Of a stretch of 64,000 nucleotides of DNA, positions 35,398-43,949 are shown piece by piece; position 1 is the stretch's first letter; the number at the start of each line of letters is the position of its first letter. The stretch spans positions 24,670 to 88,669 of the forward strand of contig JAPPGK010000112.1 in the NCBI GenBank assembly GCA_028821405.1. The letters run 5' to 3'. This stretch comes from Gammaproteobacteria bacterium (GTDB lineage Bacteria; Pseudomonadota; Gammaproteobacteria; Pseudomonadales; Azotimanducaceae). A program made the position numbers and the translations under genes. A model generated the notes under the pieces. It had not been told where the DNA came from, searched no databases, and worked only from the letters and a program-made list of their open reading frames with translations.

Positions 35398-36798
35398 CTA
35401 CCTGCGACCGCCCCAAACTTCCCGCCAAGCGTCGAATTCGCTTGCCGACACCCGGTAGCGGGCGTAATTGCCTTCGTGGAGGCCGAGGAGTTCCGTTTCG
35501 GCGATCTCGCGGAAGCGGTCGCGGTCACGGGCTTCGATGTTTGCCGCAACCCAAGCTGCAACGCGGGTGGCTGCTGACTTTACGTCTAGACAGTTGCGAA
35601 CGACCCCGCCAACGAGTTCGCGCAACGCCTCTCGGTGTCGAAGCCTGAACGGGTCCGGTTCGCCGACCGATTGTCGGATCGCGCCGTACCGGCCAGCAGA
35701 ACGTTCGTAGGCCCAGAGGAATAGATCCTTCAACAAGAGCGTGTCGTTCTGCTCGTACACAACGAGGACCGCGTCCGAGTAGTAGTCGCGTGGTACGTCG
35801 TTGAACGAGAGCGGCGACAGGTTGTTCCTGATGAACGGTATGTTCGCCGCGAGGCGCGAGACTCGTTTGTTGACATCGTCGAAGGCCTGGAGATAGGGAA
35901 GCTGCACCAGACAGAACAGTGCTTGTTCGAACGGGTCGTCAATCGCCTGCGCCGTCGCCAAGACGTGGTCGAAGCACTCTTCCACCTGCGCCGGAACTTC
36001 GAGAGGGCGATAGGCGGACGCTCCAATGCCAACCGGCATACTCCTTAGTCGCCCAGGCGCGGCAGGGTCCGGAAGCAGGTTCTCCGCCAGCAGGGCGTGC
36101 AGGTTGAGGATCGTGCGGCGGTCGAATCCCACCTCGTCCACGCTCTCGACGAGGAACTCGATCGCGTGTTTGTGGTTGAGGATCATCTGCGTCTCGCGGG
36201 TGTCCCGATCATCTGCCGGATCCCCCAATTCGATCAGGCGTTTCGTGTCGAGCAAGGAATAGGTGTTGCCTTCGAGACGGCTCGAATTCCAAGAGAGATC
36301 GATCAGCATCCGGTCGAGGATCCGTCGGGCATGAGTTCCCGCAGGTTCCGATGTCTGGGCCAACTGTCCCATGCCGCGAAGCCTCGTCCGCTCTTCGGCC
36401 GAGAGGTAGGCGCTGACGTTCGGGACGTAGCTGTCCAAGAACTCCCGCCGGTAGCCAACCGGCGCGCGCTCATTGGCGGGCCGCGACAGGTATCGCCGCC
36501 GTAGCTCATTGCGTAGACGCTGGAGATGGTCCGGGGCGACCTCGACTCCCCTATGTAGCCCCGGCGATGCCTCCCTATCGGGGACACCGGCATCTAGGCT
36601 GTGAGGTAGCCGATACGCCGTGCTCGGCCCTTGTCCTTCCCGGACGAGGCGACCGATGTCGATCAAGCGCCCTAGCCGGTATTGGAGGGTGCGCCGCGGC
36701 AGGTCGGCATCCAGCTCAAGGGCGAGGCCTTGTACGCCGATGCCCTTCGGATGACGACCGACGATGGACTCGATCTTCATAAACTCGTTCTCGAGCAT
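35398..36798 (-). CDS. Fic-domain protein with wHTH N-terminus and Gln in place of catalytic His
   Basis: This 466-residue protein has an N-terminal winged-helix-like region (residues 1-65), a class II-type inhibitory helix (SSRLEGN at 172-178) and a Fic core. The motif aligned with HPFxxGNGRxxR reads QAFDDVNKRVSR at 304-315, so the catalytic His is Gln304 and the Gly-Asn-Gly is Val-Asn-Lys. AMP transfer by the usual mechanism is therefore unlikely. A transcriptional or non-canonical role fits the winged helix. Repeated TTGCGCGA-like sites lie upstream (36821-36912). The start may be 36798 or the ATG at 36780. Confidence 0.88.
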   Translation of the reverse strand: MLENEFMKIESIVGRHPKGIGVQGLALELDADLPRRTLQYRLGRLIDIGRLVREGQGPSTAYRLPHSLDAGVPDREASPGLHRGVEVAPDHLQRLRNELRRRYLSRPANERAPVGYRREFLDSYVPNVSAYLSAEERTRLRGMGQLAQTSEPAGTHARRILDRMLIDLSWNSSRLEGNTYSLLDTKRLIELGDPADDRDTRETQMILNHKHAIEFLVESVDEVGFDRRTILNLHALLAENLLPDPAAPGRLRSMPVGIGASAYRPLEVPAQVEECFDHVLATAQAIDDPFEQALFCLVQLPYLQAFDDVNKRVSRLAANIPFIRNNLSPLSFNDVPRDYYSDAVLVVYEQNDTLLLKDLFLWAYERSAGRYGAIRQSVGEPDPFRLRHREALRELVGGVVRNCLDVKSAATRVAAWVAANIEARDRDRFREIAETELLGLHEGNYARYRVSASEFDAWREVWGGRR

Positions 36799-36820
36799 CG
36801 ATTCAGGACGGTTTCGGAAT

Positions 36821-36912
36821 TTGCGCGACTATTGCACGACTAAGACTATCGCGCAACTTTATATTGCGCGGTCGACAAGACAAACGTCATTCATGCAACA
36901 GGTATTGCGCGA
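36821..36912. promoter_or_regulatory. Array of TTGCGCGA-like sites upstream of the Fic gene
   Basis: TTGCGCGA occurs at 36821-36828 and 36905-36912. A variant TTGCACGA is at 36832, TCGCGCAA (the reverse complement) at 36849, and TTGCGCGG at 36864. CGCGCAA (36850-36856) and TTGCGCG (36864-36870) form a perfect inverted repeat around CTTTATA. Read on the minus strand that spacer contains TATAAAG, a good -10 box for the Fic gene. An operator bound by the Fic protein's own winged helix is the simplest reading. Confidence 0.6.
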
Positions 36913-36917
36913 TTATC

Positions 36918-39900
36918 TCAGGGCCGTCGGTCCCAGCGGATCGCGTCGGCAACAACCGTTGCCCCCGATGTCTTGTTCGAAACGGAAACCGTGACAGTAC
37001 CTGCCGGGAGATCGAAGACGTCGATCTCGTTCCAGCCGGTCTCTGCCTCGTCGACGTCGAAGTCAACCGTCTCCTTGGTTTGGCCGGCGACAACCTCCAC
37101 GTGGACCATGCCCTGTTCATCCTGTGAACCCCAAGCTGTCGAGCCCAGACCCACTACTCGTAGGCTCGGCACATGGTATTGAAGGCGCCATCGGCCACGC
37201 TCCGGGAGTTCGGCTTCGAACACGGCACGACTGTCTCCCTGTCCGGAGGCGATGCGCGCCACCGTTCGCCGGTAGCGTCCCCACGCAGTCGGCAAGGCTT
37301 GGCGCATCCACCAAGACCCAGGTGCACCGCGATACACCGGCAGGCCTTGATCGGTCTGACCGAACTCTTGCTGCCGTGTCTGGCCAAAGCGCAAGGCCTC
37401 GGTCGTCGAGTCGACAGAAAAGCCATCGTCGAGGTCGTCGACGACAATGCCCGGACTGGTCGGGTGCCACACGCTCGGGCGTGCCCCGTCGAGAGGCTCC
37501 CGGTCGTTCTGCACCGTCTCGTCCACCTGCGGCACGCCCAACCGCTGGTCGGCACGGTTCAGCGACAGGTACGACCGCAGCCAGAGCTCGTGCAGGGGGC
37601 TCGACGTTATCAGACCGACCTCGATCGCCGATTCACCCGGAACGGGGAACGGGTCCGAGCTCGACCAGACCCGGTTGTCGCTGGCTGTATTGCGGCTCAC
37701 CGCCGTAAACCGCACGAGGCCCGGTACGGGTTCCTCGTTTCGTACGTTGACGAGGGCTTGGTAGCGCGGCGTACCGTCATCGTCGTCGGCGATCCTGAAG
37801 GCTTCGACCGGCGATGCACGAAAGGCCGGCATGGCGGTCGCGTTCAACCAATCGCCGAGCAAACCGTCCAGGTCCATGCCGGCCTCCACGCCTGCGCGCG
37901 ATAGGTCCTGCGCCACGATGCCCGCTCCCGGACTTCGCCGGCGAAGCGCGGCCAGAAGGTCCGCGACCCCCTCGGAGCCATACCGGTCGGTGATGATCTT
38001 CGCCGTCTCACCCACGCGCAGCGCCAGGACATCCATGGCGAGCCCGCCATCTTCCAGGTCGGCGACCTCGGTTAACGCCACGCGCTCCGCGGTCTCCCAA
38101 ACATGGGGTTCATTCGGCACGATCGGCATTCGTTCCGGTCCGCCGCCCCACACGAATCGCCGAAGCGGATTCCCATCGGTGGCCGGTCGCGCAAATCGAT
38201 GCGCGGCGAACAGCGCCTTCGACTCGTCGCCGTACAGCCGCCAAAGCGTGCGCACAGCCAAGATGCGACACAGTGCATCGACCGCCATGGCACCGGGGCC
38301 GCGGGCATCGGCGGGGAAAACGTTCCTAACGGCGTGTTGCGGCGTGTCGGCCGCGCTTTCGAGTGCGAACAGGCGCCACAGCATGCCCTGCTTGCGGTCG
38401 GCCTCTTCGCTCGGCAGCGTCGGGCCAACGACGAAGCTGTAGCGCCGGTCCCGGTAGACGCGCGCGAATCGTGTCGGAAACCCGTATTCGGGCAGCAATG
38501 CCAATCCGGGGGGAAACAAGGCGGTGTCCATCTGCCACCCGCCACCATAGCCGCGCAACCGCGAGGGAACCTCGACCACGGTGAAGGCTTCGTAGGGATA
38601 CGCGAGCCCACGCTCGGCAGCGGCTTTCAACATCGCACCGATTCGCGCCACCAGGCCGTCGTCGCCTTCCATCACCTCGGCGAAGCCTTCGAGTTGGTCG
38701 GCGTGTTCCGGCGCGGTTAGCAATTCGAGCGTGACGCCCTCGGTTTCGATGGCGCGCCGTTCGAAACGGGACGCGTAGAGCCCCACCTCGGGAACGGGTG
38801 CCGCAGGAGGAAAGCGGAAACGGCCTGCGCCAATCGTCTCCCGGCGGCCCGGTCCAGCAACGAGCCAAGTCTCGGGCACGCCCACGGAGAGATCCACGGT
38901 GAATTCGTCCGGCGGACGATGCGCGAGGTTCGGACCGGTAGTCGGTAGCCACACGGCGCCGGGGGGCAGCGCCACGTAGTGCCGGTTGAACAGCAGCGCA
39001 TCGGTCCCGAGCAGTACCAGTCGGTTGGATGCGGGCAAGCGTCGCCAATCCAAGGCGGTGTCGAGGTATGCAAAGCGCCCGTCCGGGACGCCCCTGGCTT
39101 GCAGGGACACCGTCAATTCGGTGTCCGGCCCCAGCGCTGCGGGCGGGTCGATCGCCAGGATGCCGTTGACATGTGTGGCAGCTACCGACGCACCGTCAAT
39201 CTCGACCGCGCTGACTCCAAGGGCGGGATTCAGGCTGAAGTGCAGGCGCTGCAACGTTTCGCCGGGCGGTGCCGCCACACGCATTTCAAGGTCCAGAGCC
39301 AATGCGGTGCCGGGCTCGATGCGCACTTCGCCGCGCAGGTGGTGAAGATCAGGGTACTTCAGGTCTTCTGCAGTCTCCTGCGCCGCGAGCCATTGTTCGC
39401 GGACGGCGAAGTCGTTTGCCGCATGAGCAGCGGCACCGGCGATTCCTGCCGCGCCGAGGGCGGCTAGCAGGGCCGCTGCAATCCCTTGGCGTGGCCGAGA
39501 ACGGCCGTCGTCGCGGGGATAGCACGCCGCCGCGCCGATCAACAGTGCCGCCGCGAACAGCAGGAGTGCGGCCCGTTGAAGCAAGACGCTTGCGTCGGGC
39601 ACGGTCGGCACGACGTCCGACGCGAAATCAGCGTAGCTGGCGACCAACGACACGGCCGGCAACAGGAACATGGGCGTGCTGGCAACGGCGTAGACATGCA
39701 CGCCGACGACCGTCAGCGCGATAAGGATCGTCGCCACGCGGGCGCGGAGTGCGCTGGCCAGGAACATCACCAACGCCGCTGCCGACGCCAAGGCGGGCAA
39801 CGCGTCGATCGTCAACAAGGTGACCAGCGACACCGGTTCCACGGCGACGGCTAGCCACCACGACAGCGAAGCGGTCTCGCTGCCGGATGCCTCGTAGACC

Positions 39901-40313
39901 GCCCCGCTGATGTTGCCGCCCGCTTGAATCAAGACCGCAACGACAACCAAGGCCAGCCATGCAACGAGCACCGTCCCGGCAAGGCGACCGCCGAGCAAGG
40001 CCAGGTTCGAAATCGGCCGTACATCGAGGACCTCGGCAATGCGTGCGCGTTCATCCCGTTGCCGCGCATCGAAGGCTAGGAACACGACGGCCAGCAGGAA
40101 CAGCCAAAGCCAGACGTTGCCCATGACCGAGAGCACAAACCGCGGTGCGTAGGCACCGGCCAAGGGGGCAATCTGGCTGGTCGCCTGTGTCGTAAAAACG
40201 AGGGTCCCTGCAATCCCGGCTGCCGCGACGGCGACGCAGAGCAACGTCCGAACCCGACGGACGCAAGAGCGAAACTCGGCGAAGCAGACTGCTAACGCGG
40301 GATAGGCGAACAT
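36918..40313 (-). CDS. Giant fusion: ABC-2-like membrane domain, M1-peptidase-like ectodomain, golvesin-like C-terminus (paralog B)
   Basis: This 1131-residue paralog of the protein at 11816-15298 has the same order of parts. About eight membrane segments lie within residues 1-300 (SNLALLGGRLAGTVLVAWLALVVVAVLIQAGG is one). An M1-like ectodomain follows, with FTVVEVPSRLRGYGGGWQMDT in the GAMEN region and no HEXXH. The shared tail is RWRLQYHVPS, TGWNEIDVFDL, ATVVADAIRW. The pair also share GIVVDDLD and the VHVRNDEPV/VNVRNEEPV block. It diverges from an outer-membrane protein gene. Nothing in the window supplies an ATPase, so it may not be a transporter by itself. Function unknown. Confidence 0.85.
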   Translation of the reverse strand: MFAYPALAVCFAEFRSCVRRVRTLLCVAVAAAGIAGTLVFTTQATSQIAPLAGAYAPRFVLSVMGNVWLWLFLLAVVFLAFDARQRDERARIAEVLDVRPISNLALLGGRLAGTVLVAWLALVVVAVLIQAGGNISGAVYEASGSETASLSWWLAVAVEPVSLVTLLTIDALPALASAAALVMFLASALRARVATILIALTVVGVHVYAVASTPMFLLPAVSLVASYADFASDVVPTVPDASVLLQRAALLLFAAALLIGAAACYPRDDGRSRPRQGIAAALLAALGAAGIAGAAAHAANDFAVREQWLAAQETAEDLKYPDLHHLRGEVRIEPGTALALDLEMRVAAPPGETLQRLHFSLNPALGVSAVEIDGASVAATHVNGILAIDPPAALGPDTELTVSLQARGVPDGRFAYLDTALDWRRLPASNRLVLLGTDALLFNRHYVALPPGAVWLPTTGPNLAHRPPDEFTVDLSVGVPETWLVAGPGRRETIGAGRFRFPPAAPVPEVGLYASRFERRAIETEGVTLELLTAPEHADQLEGFAEVMEGDDGLVARIGAMLKAAAERGLAYPYEAFTVVEVPSRLRGYGGGWQMDTALFPPGLALLPEYGFPTRFARVYRDRRYSFVVGPTLPSEEADRKQGMLWRLFALESAADTPQHAVRNVFPADARGPGAMAVDALCRILAVRTLWRLYGDESKALFAAHRFARPATDGNPLRRFVWGGGPERMPIVPNEPHVWETAERVALTEVADLEDGGLAMDVLALRVGETAKIITDRYGSEGVADLLAALRRRSPGAGIVAQDLSRAGVEAGMDLDGLLGDWLNATAMPAFRASPVEAFRIADDDDGTPRYQALVNVRNEEPVPGLVRFTAVSRNTASDNRVWSSSDPFPVPGESAIEVGLITSSPLHELWLRSYLSLNRADQRLGVPQVDETVQNDREPLDGARPSVWHPTSPGIVVDDLDDGFSVDSTTEALRFGQTRQQEFGQTDQGLPVYRGAPGSWWMRQALPTAWGRYRRTVARIASGQGDSRAVFEAELPERGRWRLQYHVPSLRVVGLGSTAWGSQDEQGMVHVEVVAGQTKETVDFDVDEAETGWNEIDVFDLPAGTVTVSVSNKTSGATVVADAIRWDRRP

Positions 40314-40385
40314 TTGAGCTCCATCGAGAGCAGGTCCCTGTTGTGCCCTCGCTACGTTGCGCTATGGTACGGCGTCCGTCGATCC

Positions 40386-41360
40386 TTGAAGGGGGTCAGG
40401 ATCACTCGCGATGCGACTTGTGGCCGGCACCGCGCTGGCGAAGGCTGCGCGCGTCATCTGGTGGCGGTGCTGGCGAGCGCAGCAGCGCTGCTCGCGACCG
40501 AGACGAACGCCGGCTTCTATCTCGGCGCCGCGGTCGGCGGCGACCGATCGCCGTCGATGCTCCTCGTCTCCGGCGACGACGACCGCGCGACCCGTTGCGA
40601 CGAGTTCATCAATTCGCGCTACGCGGAGCTGCCGGAATGCACGGCACTTGACCGGTCGGTGGGCGCGGCAGACGCCTGGTCAAGCGAGTTCGCCAGCGCG
40701 TGGGGTGCGCAGGCTGGCGTCGCAGTCGGCCATCGTTTCGGGCGATTTCGCGTCGAACTGGAGGGCGACTACGGCAACGTCGGCCTGGACACTTCCTCTC
40801 CCATCATCGCGCCTTCCGGCGTCCCCTACACCCGTATTGCGGCACCCGAGCTTGCCGACGCCTACGAACGAATCGGTAGCGTCAAGTCTCTTGGCCTTTT
40901 CGTCAGCGCGTATGTCGACATCCCTAACCGGACCCGTTTCACGCCGTTTGTCGGCATCGGCGCGGGCGTCGGTCTCGCCAGCATGGACTACGACGTGCTG
41001 TGGGAGCGAACGGACAACCTCGACGACGTCATATACGCGGGCGCCGGCCTGCCAAACGAGGACGAGATCCGGCGCAACCTGGTCGGCGGCGATACGCGTG
41101 CCCGCCAGCGCTTGCGCGACCGCCTGAGCGCGGCCCATATAACCGTCGGCGTCGCCTACGCGCTGACCGAACGGGTGTCGCTGGAGATTCGGGCACGGCA
41201 CCTTCGGTCCTCGGGGTTCCGCGACAGTGGCTCCTACATCACCCTGCGCGGCCACCCGTCCGAACTGCGTCGCGACGGCAGCGAGCCCGTACGCTGGAAC
41301 GTGGGCACGGAGGATACGAACCGGGCCCATGTCGGGCTTAGGCTGACCTATCGTCTTTGA
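40386..41360 (+). CDS. Outer-membrane beta-barrel protein with signal peptide (start uncertain)
   Basis: The mature part (from AGFYLGAAVGGD) has repeating amphipathic strands: GAQAGVAVGHRFGRFRVELEGDYG, FTPFVGIGAGVGLA, AHITVGVAYALTERVSLEIRARHL, ending VGLRLTYRL with the C-terminal aromatic/hydrophobic barrel signature. A hydrophobic VAVLASAAALLATETNA precedes it as signal peptide. There is no ATG in frame. A TTG at 40386 or a GTG near 40460 could start it, while an ATG at 40411 in another frame suggests that a frameshift may lie between 40411 and 40460. It diverges from the giant fusion gene. Function unknown. Confidence 0.65.
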   Translation: MKGVRITRDATCGRHRAGEGCARHLVAVLASAAALLATETNAGFYLGAAVGGDRSPSMLLVSGDDDRATRCDEFINSRYAELPECTALDRSVGAADAWSSEFASAWGAQAGVAVGHRFGRFRVELEGDYGNVGLDTSSPIIAPSGVPYTRIAAPELADAYERIGSVKSLGLFVSAYVDIPNRTRFTPFVGIGAGVGLASMDYDVLWERTDNLDDVIYAGAGLPNEDEIRRNLVGGDTRARQRLRDRLSAAHITVGVAYALTERVSLEIRARHLRSSGFRDSGSYITLRGHPSELRRDGSEPVRWNVGTEDTNRAHVGLRLTYRL

Positions 41361-41482
41361 CGCTGGCCGCCGTCGGTGATCCGGAACAGGGAACGAGGGG
41401 AAGGGTTGTCCGTCCCGTGCCAACGAACTTCAGGATCCGGCGCGGGCGACCGCGGGCCCCGACGGGCGCGCTAGGGTCGCGC

Positions 41483-42283
41483 CTACGCGCCCTCCAGCAC
41501 TTTTCTCATCCCCTCGCCCAGGTTCATCCAGGCGGCGCGGACGATCATCCGGTCCCAGCCGATGCAGAAGTCGCGCACGCCGAGGTCGATGTAGCGCTTG
41601 GCCTGCTCGACGGCACCGATCTCGATGCGGGGCCGGATGCCGTACTCCAGCGATTTGGCGATGACCCGTTCCTCGAACTGGCGAATCTCCGGCGAACCCA
41701 TGAGGCGCATCTGGCCGCGCGAGAAGCTGAAGTCCGCCGGCCCCCACTGGGTCAGCGCGACGCCGCGTTCCTTGGCGCGTTCCAGCACTTCGTCGATGCC
41801 TTCGACGGTGATGTTCTTCTCGATCATGATGGCGAAGACGATGGACTCGAGATCCTCCAGGTAGCCGTCCATGCTGTAGCTGCCGAGCGCCGGACGCCGG
41901 AGCTTGACGCCCATCAGGCCGCCGGTGTTGGGCGTGTCCGGCGCGATGGCCCGATGGCAGTCGTCCACGTCCTCCGGAGTCCGCACATCGGTGAACAGCA
42001 CCGACTTGAAACCCGCGCCAAGCGCCACCTGGGACCAGAAACTCTGCGCCTCCTGGTCCAGCTTGATCATCAGCGGCAGGTTGTTGCCGCACTGCGCCGA
42101 CCGCGCCAGCTCGTAGAGCAGACGCATGTCGAATGCCGAGTATTCGGCCACGTACTCGGCGTAGTCGAACATGCCGGTGTCGCCGATGATCTCCGGCACA
42201 TCCGTGTCCGCGAACAGGAAGTGGGTGCCGACGGTGGGTTCGCCCCGGTCGAGCTTCTCCCGGAACGTGTTGGCCAGAATCAT
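41483..42283 (-). CDS. HpcH/HpaI-family aldolase
   Basis: This 266-residue protein belongs to the class II HpcH/HpaI aldolase/citrate-lyase family: VGTHFLFADTDVPEIIGDTGMFDYAEY, PLMIKLDQEAQ, SVLFTDVRTPEDVDDCHRAI, and PRIEIGAVEQAKRYIDLGVRDFCIGWD. Members cleave 2-keto-4-hydroxy acids to pyruvate and an aldehyde with a divalent metal. GGAGG stands 6 bases before the ATG at 42283. It diverges from the GH32 gene across a 199-bp gap that holds an intergenic repeat. The substrate is not evident. Confidence 0.9.
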   Translation of the reverse strand: MILANTFREKLDRGEPTVGTHFLFADTDVPEIIGDTGMFDYAEYVAEYSAFDMRLLYELARSAQCGNNLPLMIKLDQEAQSFWSQVALGAGFKSVLFTDVRTPEDVDDCHRAIAPDTPNTGGLMGVKLRRPALGSYSMDGYLEDLESIVFAIMIEKNITVEGIDEVLERAKERGVALTQWGPADFSFSRGQMRLMGSPEIRQFEERVIAKSLEYGIRPRIEIGAVEQAKRYIDLGVRDFCIGWDRMIVRAAWMNLGEGMRKVLEGA

Positions 42284-42401
42284 GTTGGTCCTCCGTGGTT
42301 CGGCCGATGATCCGCCACCAGCCCCTGGTCGGCGGATGACCATACGTTAACGGAGGCGGCACACGCAATCGCCAGCGGTGGACGACGGGTCTTCGGTACC
42401 C

Positions 42402-42433
42402 GGTTCGGGACGGGACAAGCCCGTACCCTACGG
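42402..42433. repeat. CGTAGGG-type intergenic palindrome, copy 2
   Basis: Read on the minus strand: CCGTAGGGTACGGGCTTG, then TCCCGTCCCGAACC. This is nearly the same as 56844-56876 on the plus strand and related to 27772-27800. It lies between the divergent aldolase and GH32 genes. Confidence 0.6.
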
Positions 42434-42482
42434 ACCCGTACACGATCTACCATAGGGGCTCGCCACGATCAGGTGTCAGAAC

Positions 42483-43832
42483 ATGCGGCTCTACCACGAA
42501 CTGCACCGACCGCAGTTCCACTTTTCGCCCCGGGAGAACTGGACCAACGACCCCAACGGGCTGGTCTACCAAGACGGAGTCTGGCACCTGTTCTTCCAGC
42601 ACAACCCGAAAGCAACAACCTGGGGCAACATGCACTGGGGGCATGCCGTGAGCGACGATCTCATGCACTGGCGGCAGCTCGAACACGCCCTCTACCCCGA
42701 CGAGCATGGCGACATGTTCAGTGGTTCCGCCGTCGTCGATCATGACAACACGGCAGGCTTCGGCGAGGGCGCGTTGCTTGCCTTCTACACCGCCGCTGGC
42801 AGTTACGCGAAACCGAAACGACCCTTTACCCAATGTCTGGCCTACAGCGTCGACAACGGCAAGCAATGGACCAAGTACGACGGCAACCCCATCGTCGAGT
42901 GGTTCGAGGCGGACAACCGCGACCCCAAGGTCGTCTGGCACGCCCCCACGCGCCGCTGGATCATGGCGCTCTACCTGGCGGAATACCGCTACTGCCTGCT
43001 GCACTCGGCCGACGCGAAGTCGTGGACGAGGTTCCAGGACCTAAGCCTCGAAGGCTGCACCGAGTGCCCGGACTTCTTCCCGCTGACGGATGAATCCGGC
43101 ACCGAGCGCTGGGTATTCTGGGGGGCGAAGGGCACCTACCGGATCGGGAGTTTCGACGGCGATCAGTTCACCCCTGAGACCGCGTTGCTAACCTGCGAAC
43201 AGGGCACCAACGGCTACGCTGCACAGACTTGGAGCGATACGCCCGACGGCCGGCGTATCCAGATTTCCTGGATGCTCGGCGGGGTGTACCCGGAGATGCC
43301 CTTCAACCAGCAGATGTCGATCCCCGTGGAACTGACGCTGGCAGGTGACGGGGAAGACGTCACGCTCCTTCGCTGGCCGGTTCGAGAACTGGAGTCGCTG
43401 CACCGGCGAACCGTCGAAATCGGTCGGCAGGTCATTGCGCCAGGCAGCCCCTTGATCGCGGCCACGCACGCGAAGCTCCTCGATGTTTCCTTCACCGTCT
43501 TCAAACAGGACGCCAAGACCCTCCACGTCGCGATCCGCGGCGTGTCTATGGAGTTCCACTGGTCTTCGCGAGCGCTCACCTTCCGCAACGGCGCATCGCA
43601 CAGACTCGTGCCCGATCAACCGCAGGTCGCGCTGCCCGACGAGACGAAGCTGTCCGTTCGCCTATTGATCGACAAGACATCGGTCGAGGTTTTCATCAAC
43701 CAAGGAAGGATCTCCGCGTCGTACTGTTTCCTTCCGAGCGGGTACGTTCATCCCCTGGTCCTCCAGTCCTACCAAGGCGAGCAGATCGTCGAGGACTTCG
43801 AGCTGCGCGAAGTCGCCTCGATCTGGACCTGA
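42483..43832 (+). CDS. Glycoside hydrolase family 32 (beta-fructosidase)
   Basis: This 449-residue enzyme has the three GH32 landmarks: WTNDPNG at 20-26 with nucleophile Asp23, NRDPK with transition-state Asp147, and ECPD with the acid/base Glu194. The C-terminal half is the usual beta-sandwich (ISMEFHW-like strands, VEVFINQG). GH32 enzymes hydrolyse sucrose, levan or inulin. No signal peptide is seen, so a cytoplasmic sucrose or fructan-oligomer hydrolase is likely. There is no sugar transporter or fructokinase nearby. Confidence 0.93.
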   Translation: MRLYHELHRPQFHFSPRENWTNDPNGLVYQDGVWHLFFQHNPKATTWGNMHWGHAVSDDLMHWRQLEHALYPDEHGDMFSGSAVVDHDNTAGFGEGALLAFYTAAGSYAKPKRPFTQCLAYSVDNGKQWTKYDGNPIVEWFEADNRDPKVVWHAPTRRWIMALYLAEYRYCLLHSADAKSWTRFQDLSLEGCTECPDFFPLTDESGTERWVFWGAKGTYRIGSFDGDQFTPETALLTCEQGTNGYAAQTWSDTPDGRRIQISWMLGGVYPEMPFNQQMSIPVELTLAGDGEDVTLLRWPVRELESLHRRTVEIGRQVIAPGSPLIAATHAKLLDVSFTVFKQDAKTLHVAIRGVSMEFHWSSRALTFRNGASHRLVPDQPQVALPDETKLSVRLLIDKTSVEVFINQGRISASYCFLPSGYVHPLVLQSYQGEQIVEDFELREVASIWT

Positions 43833-43949
43833 GGCCGCGTGACATTCATCGGCCCTCCTCCGCCACGCGATTAGGCGGCGCACCGAAGAACCGTCGCTAT
43901 ACTGTCGCGTTTTGGCCGGCGCATTCCGGCGAAGGCGAGGGAGGATCCG

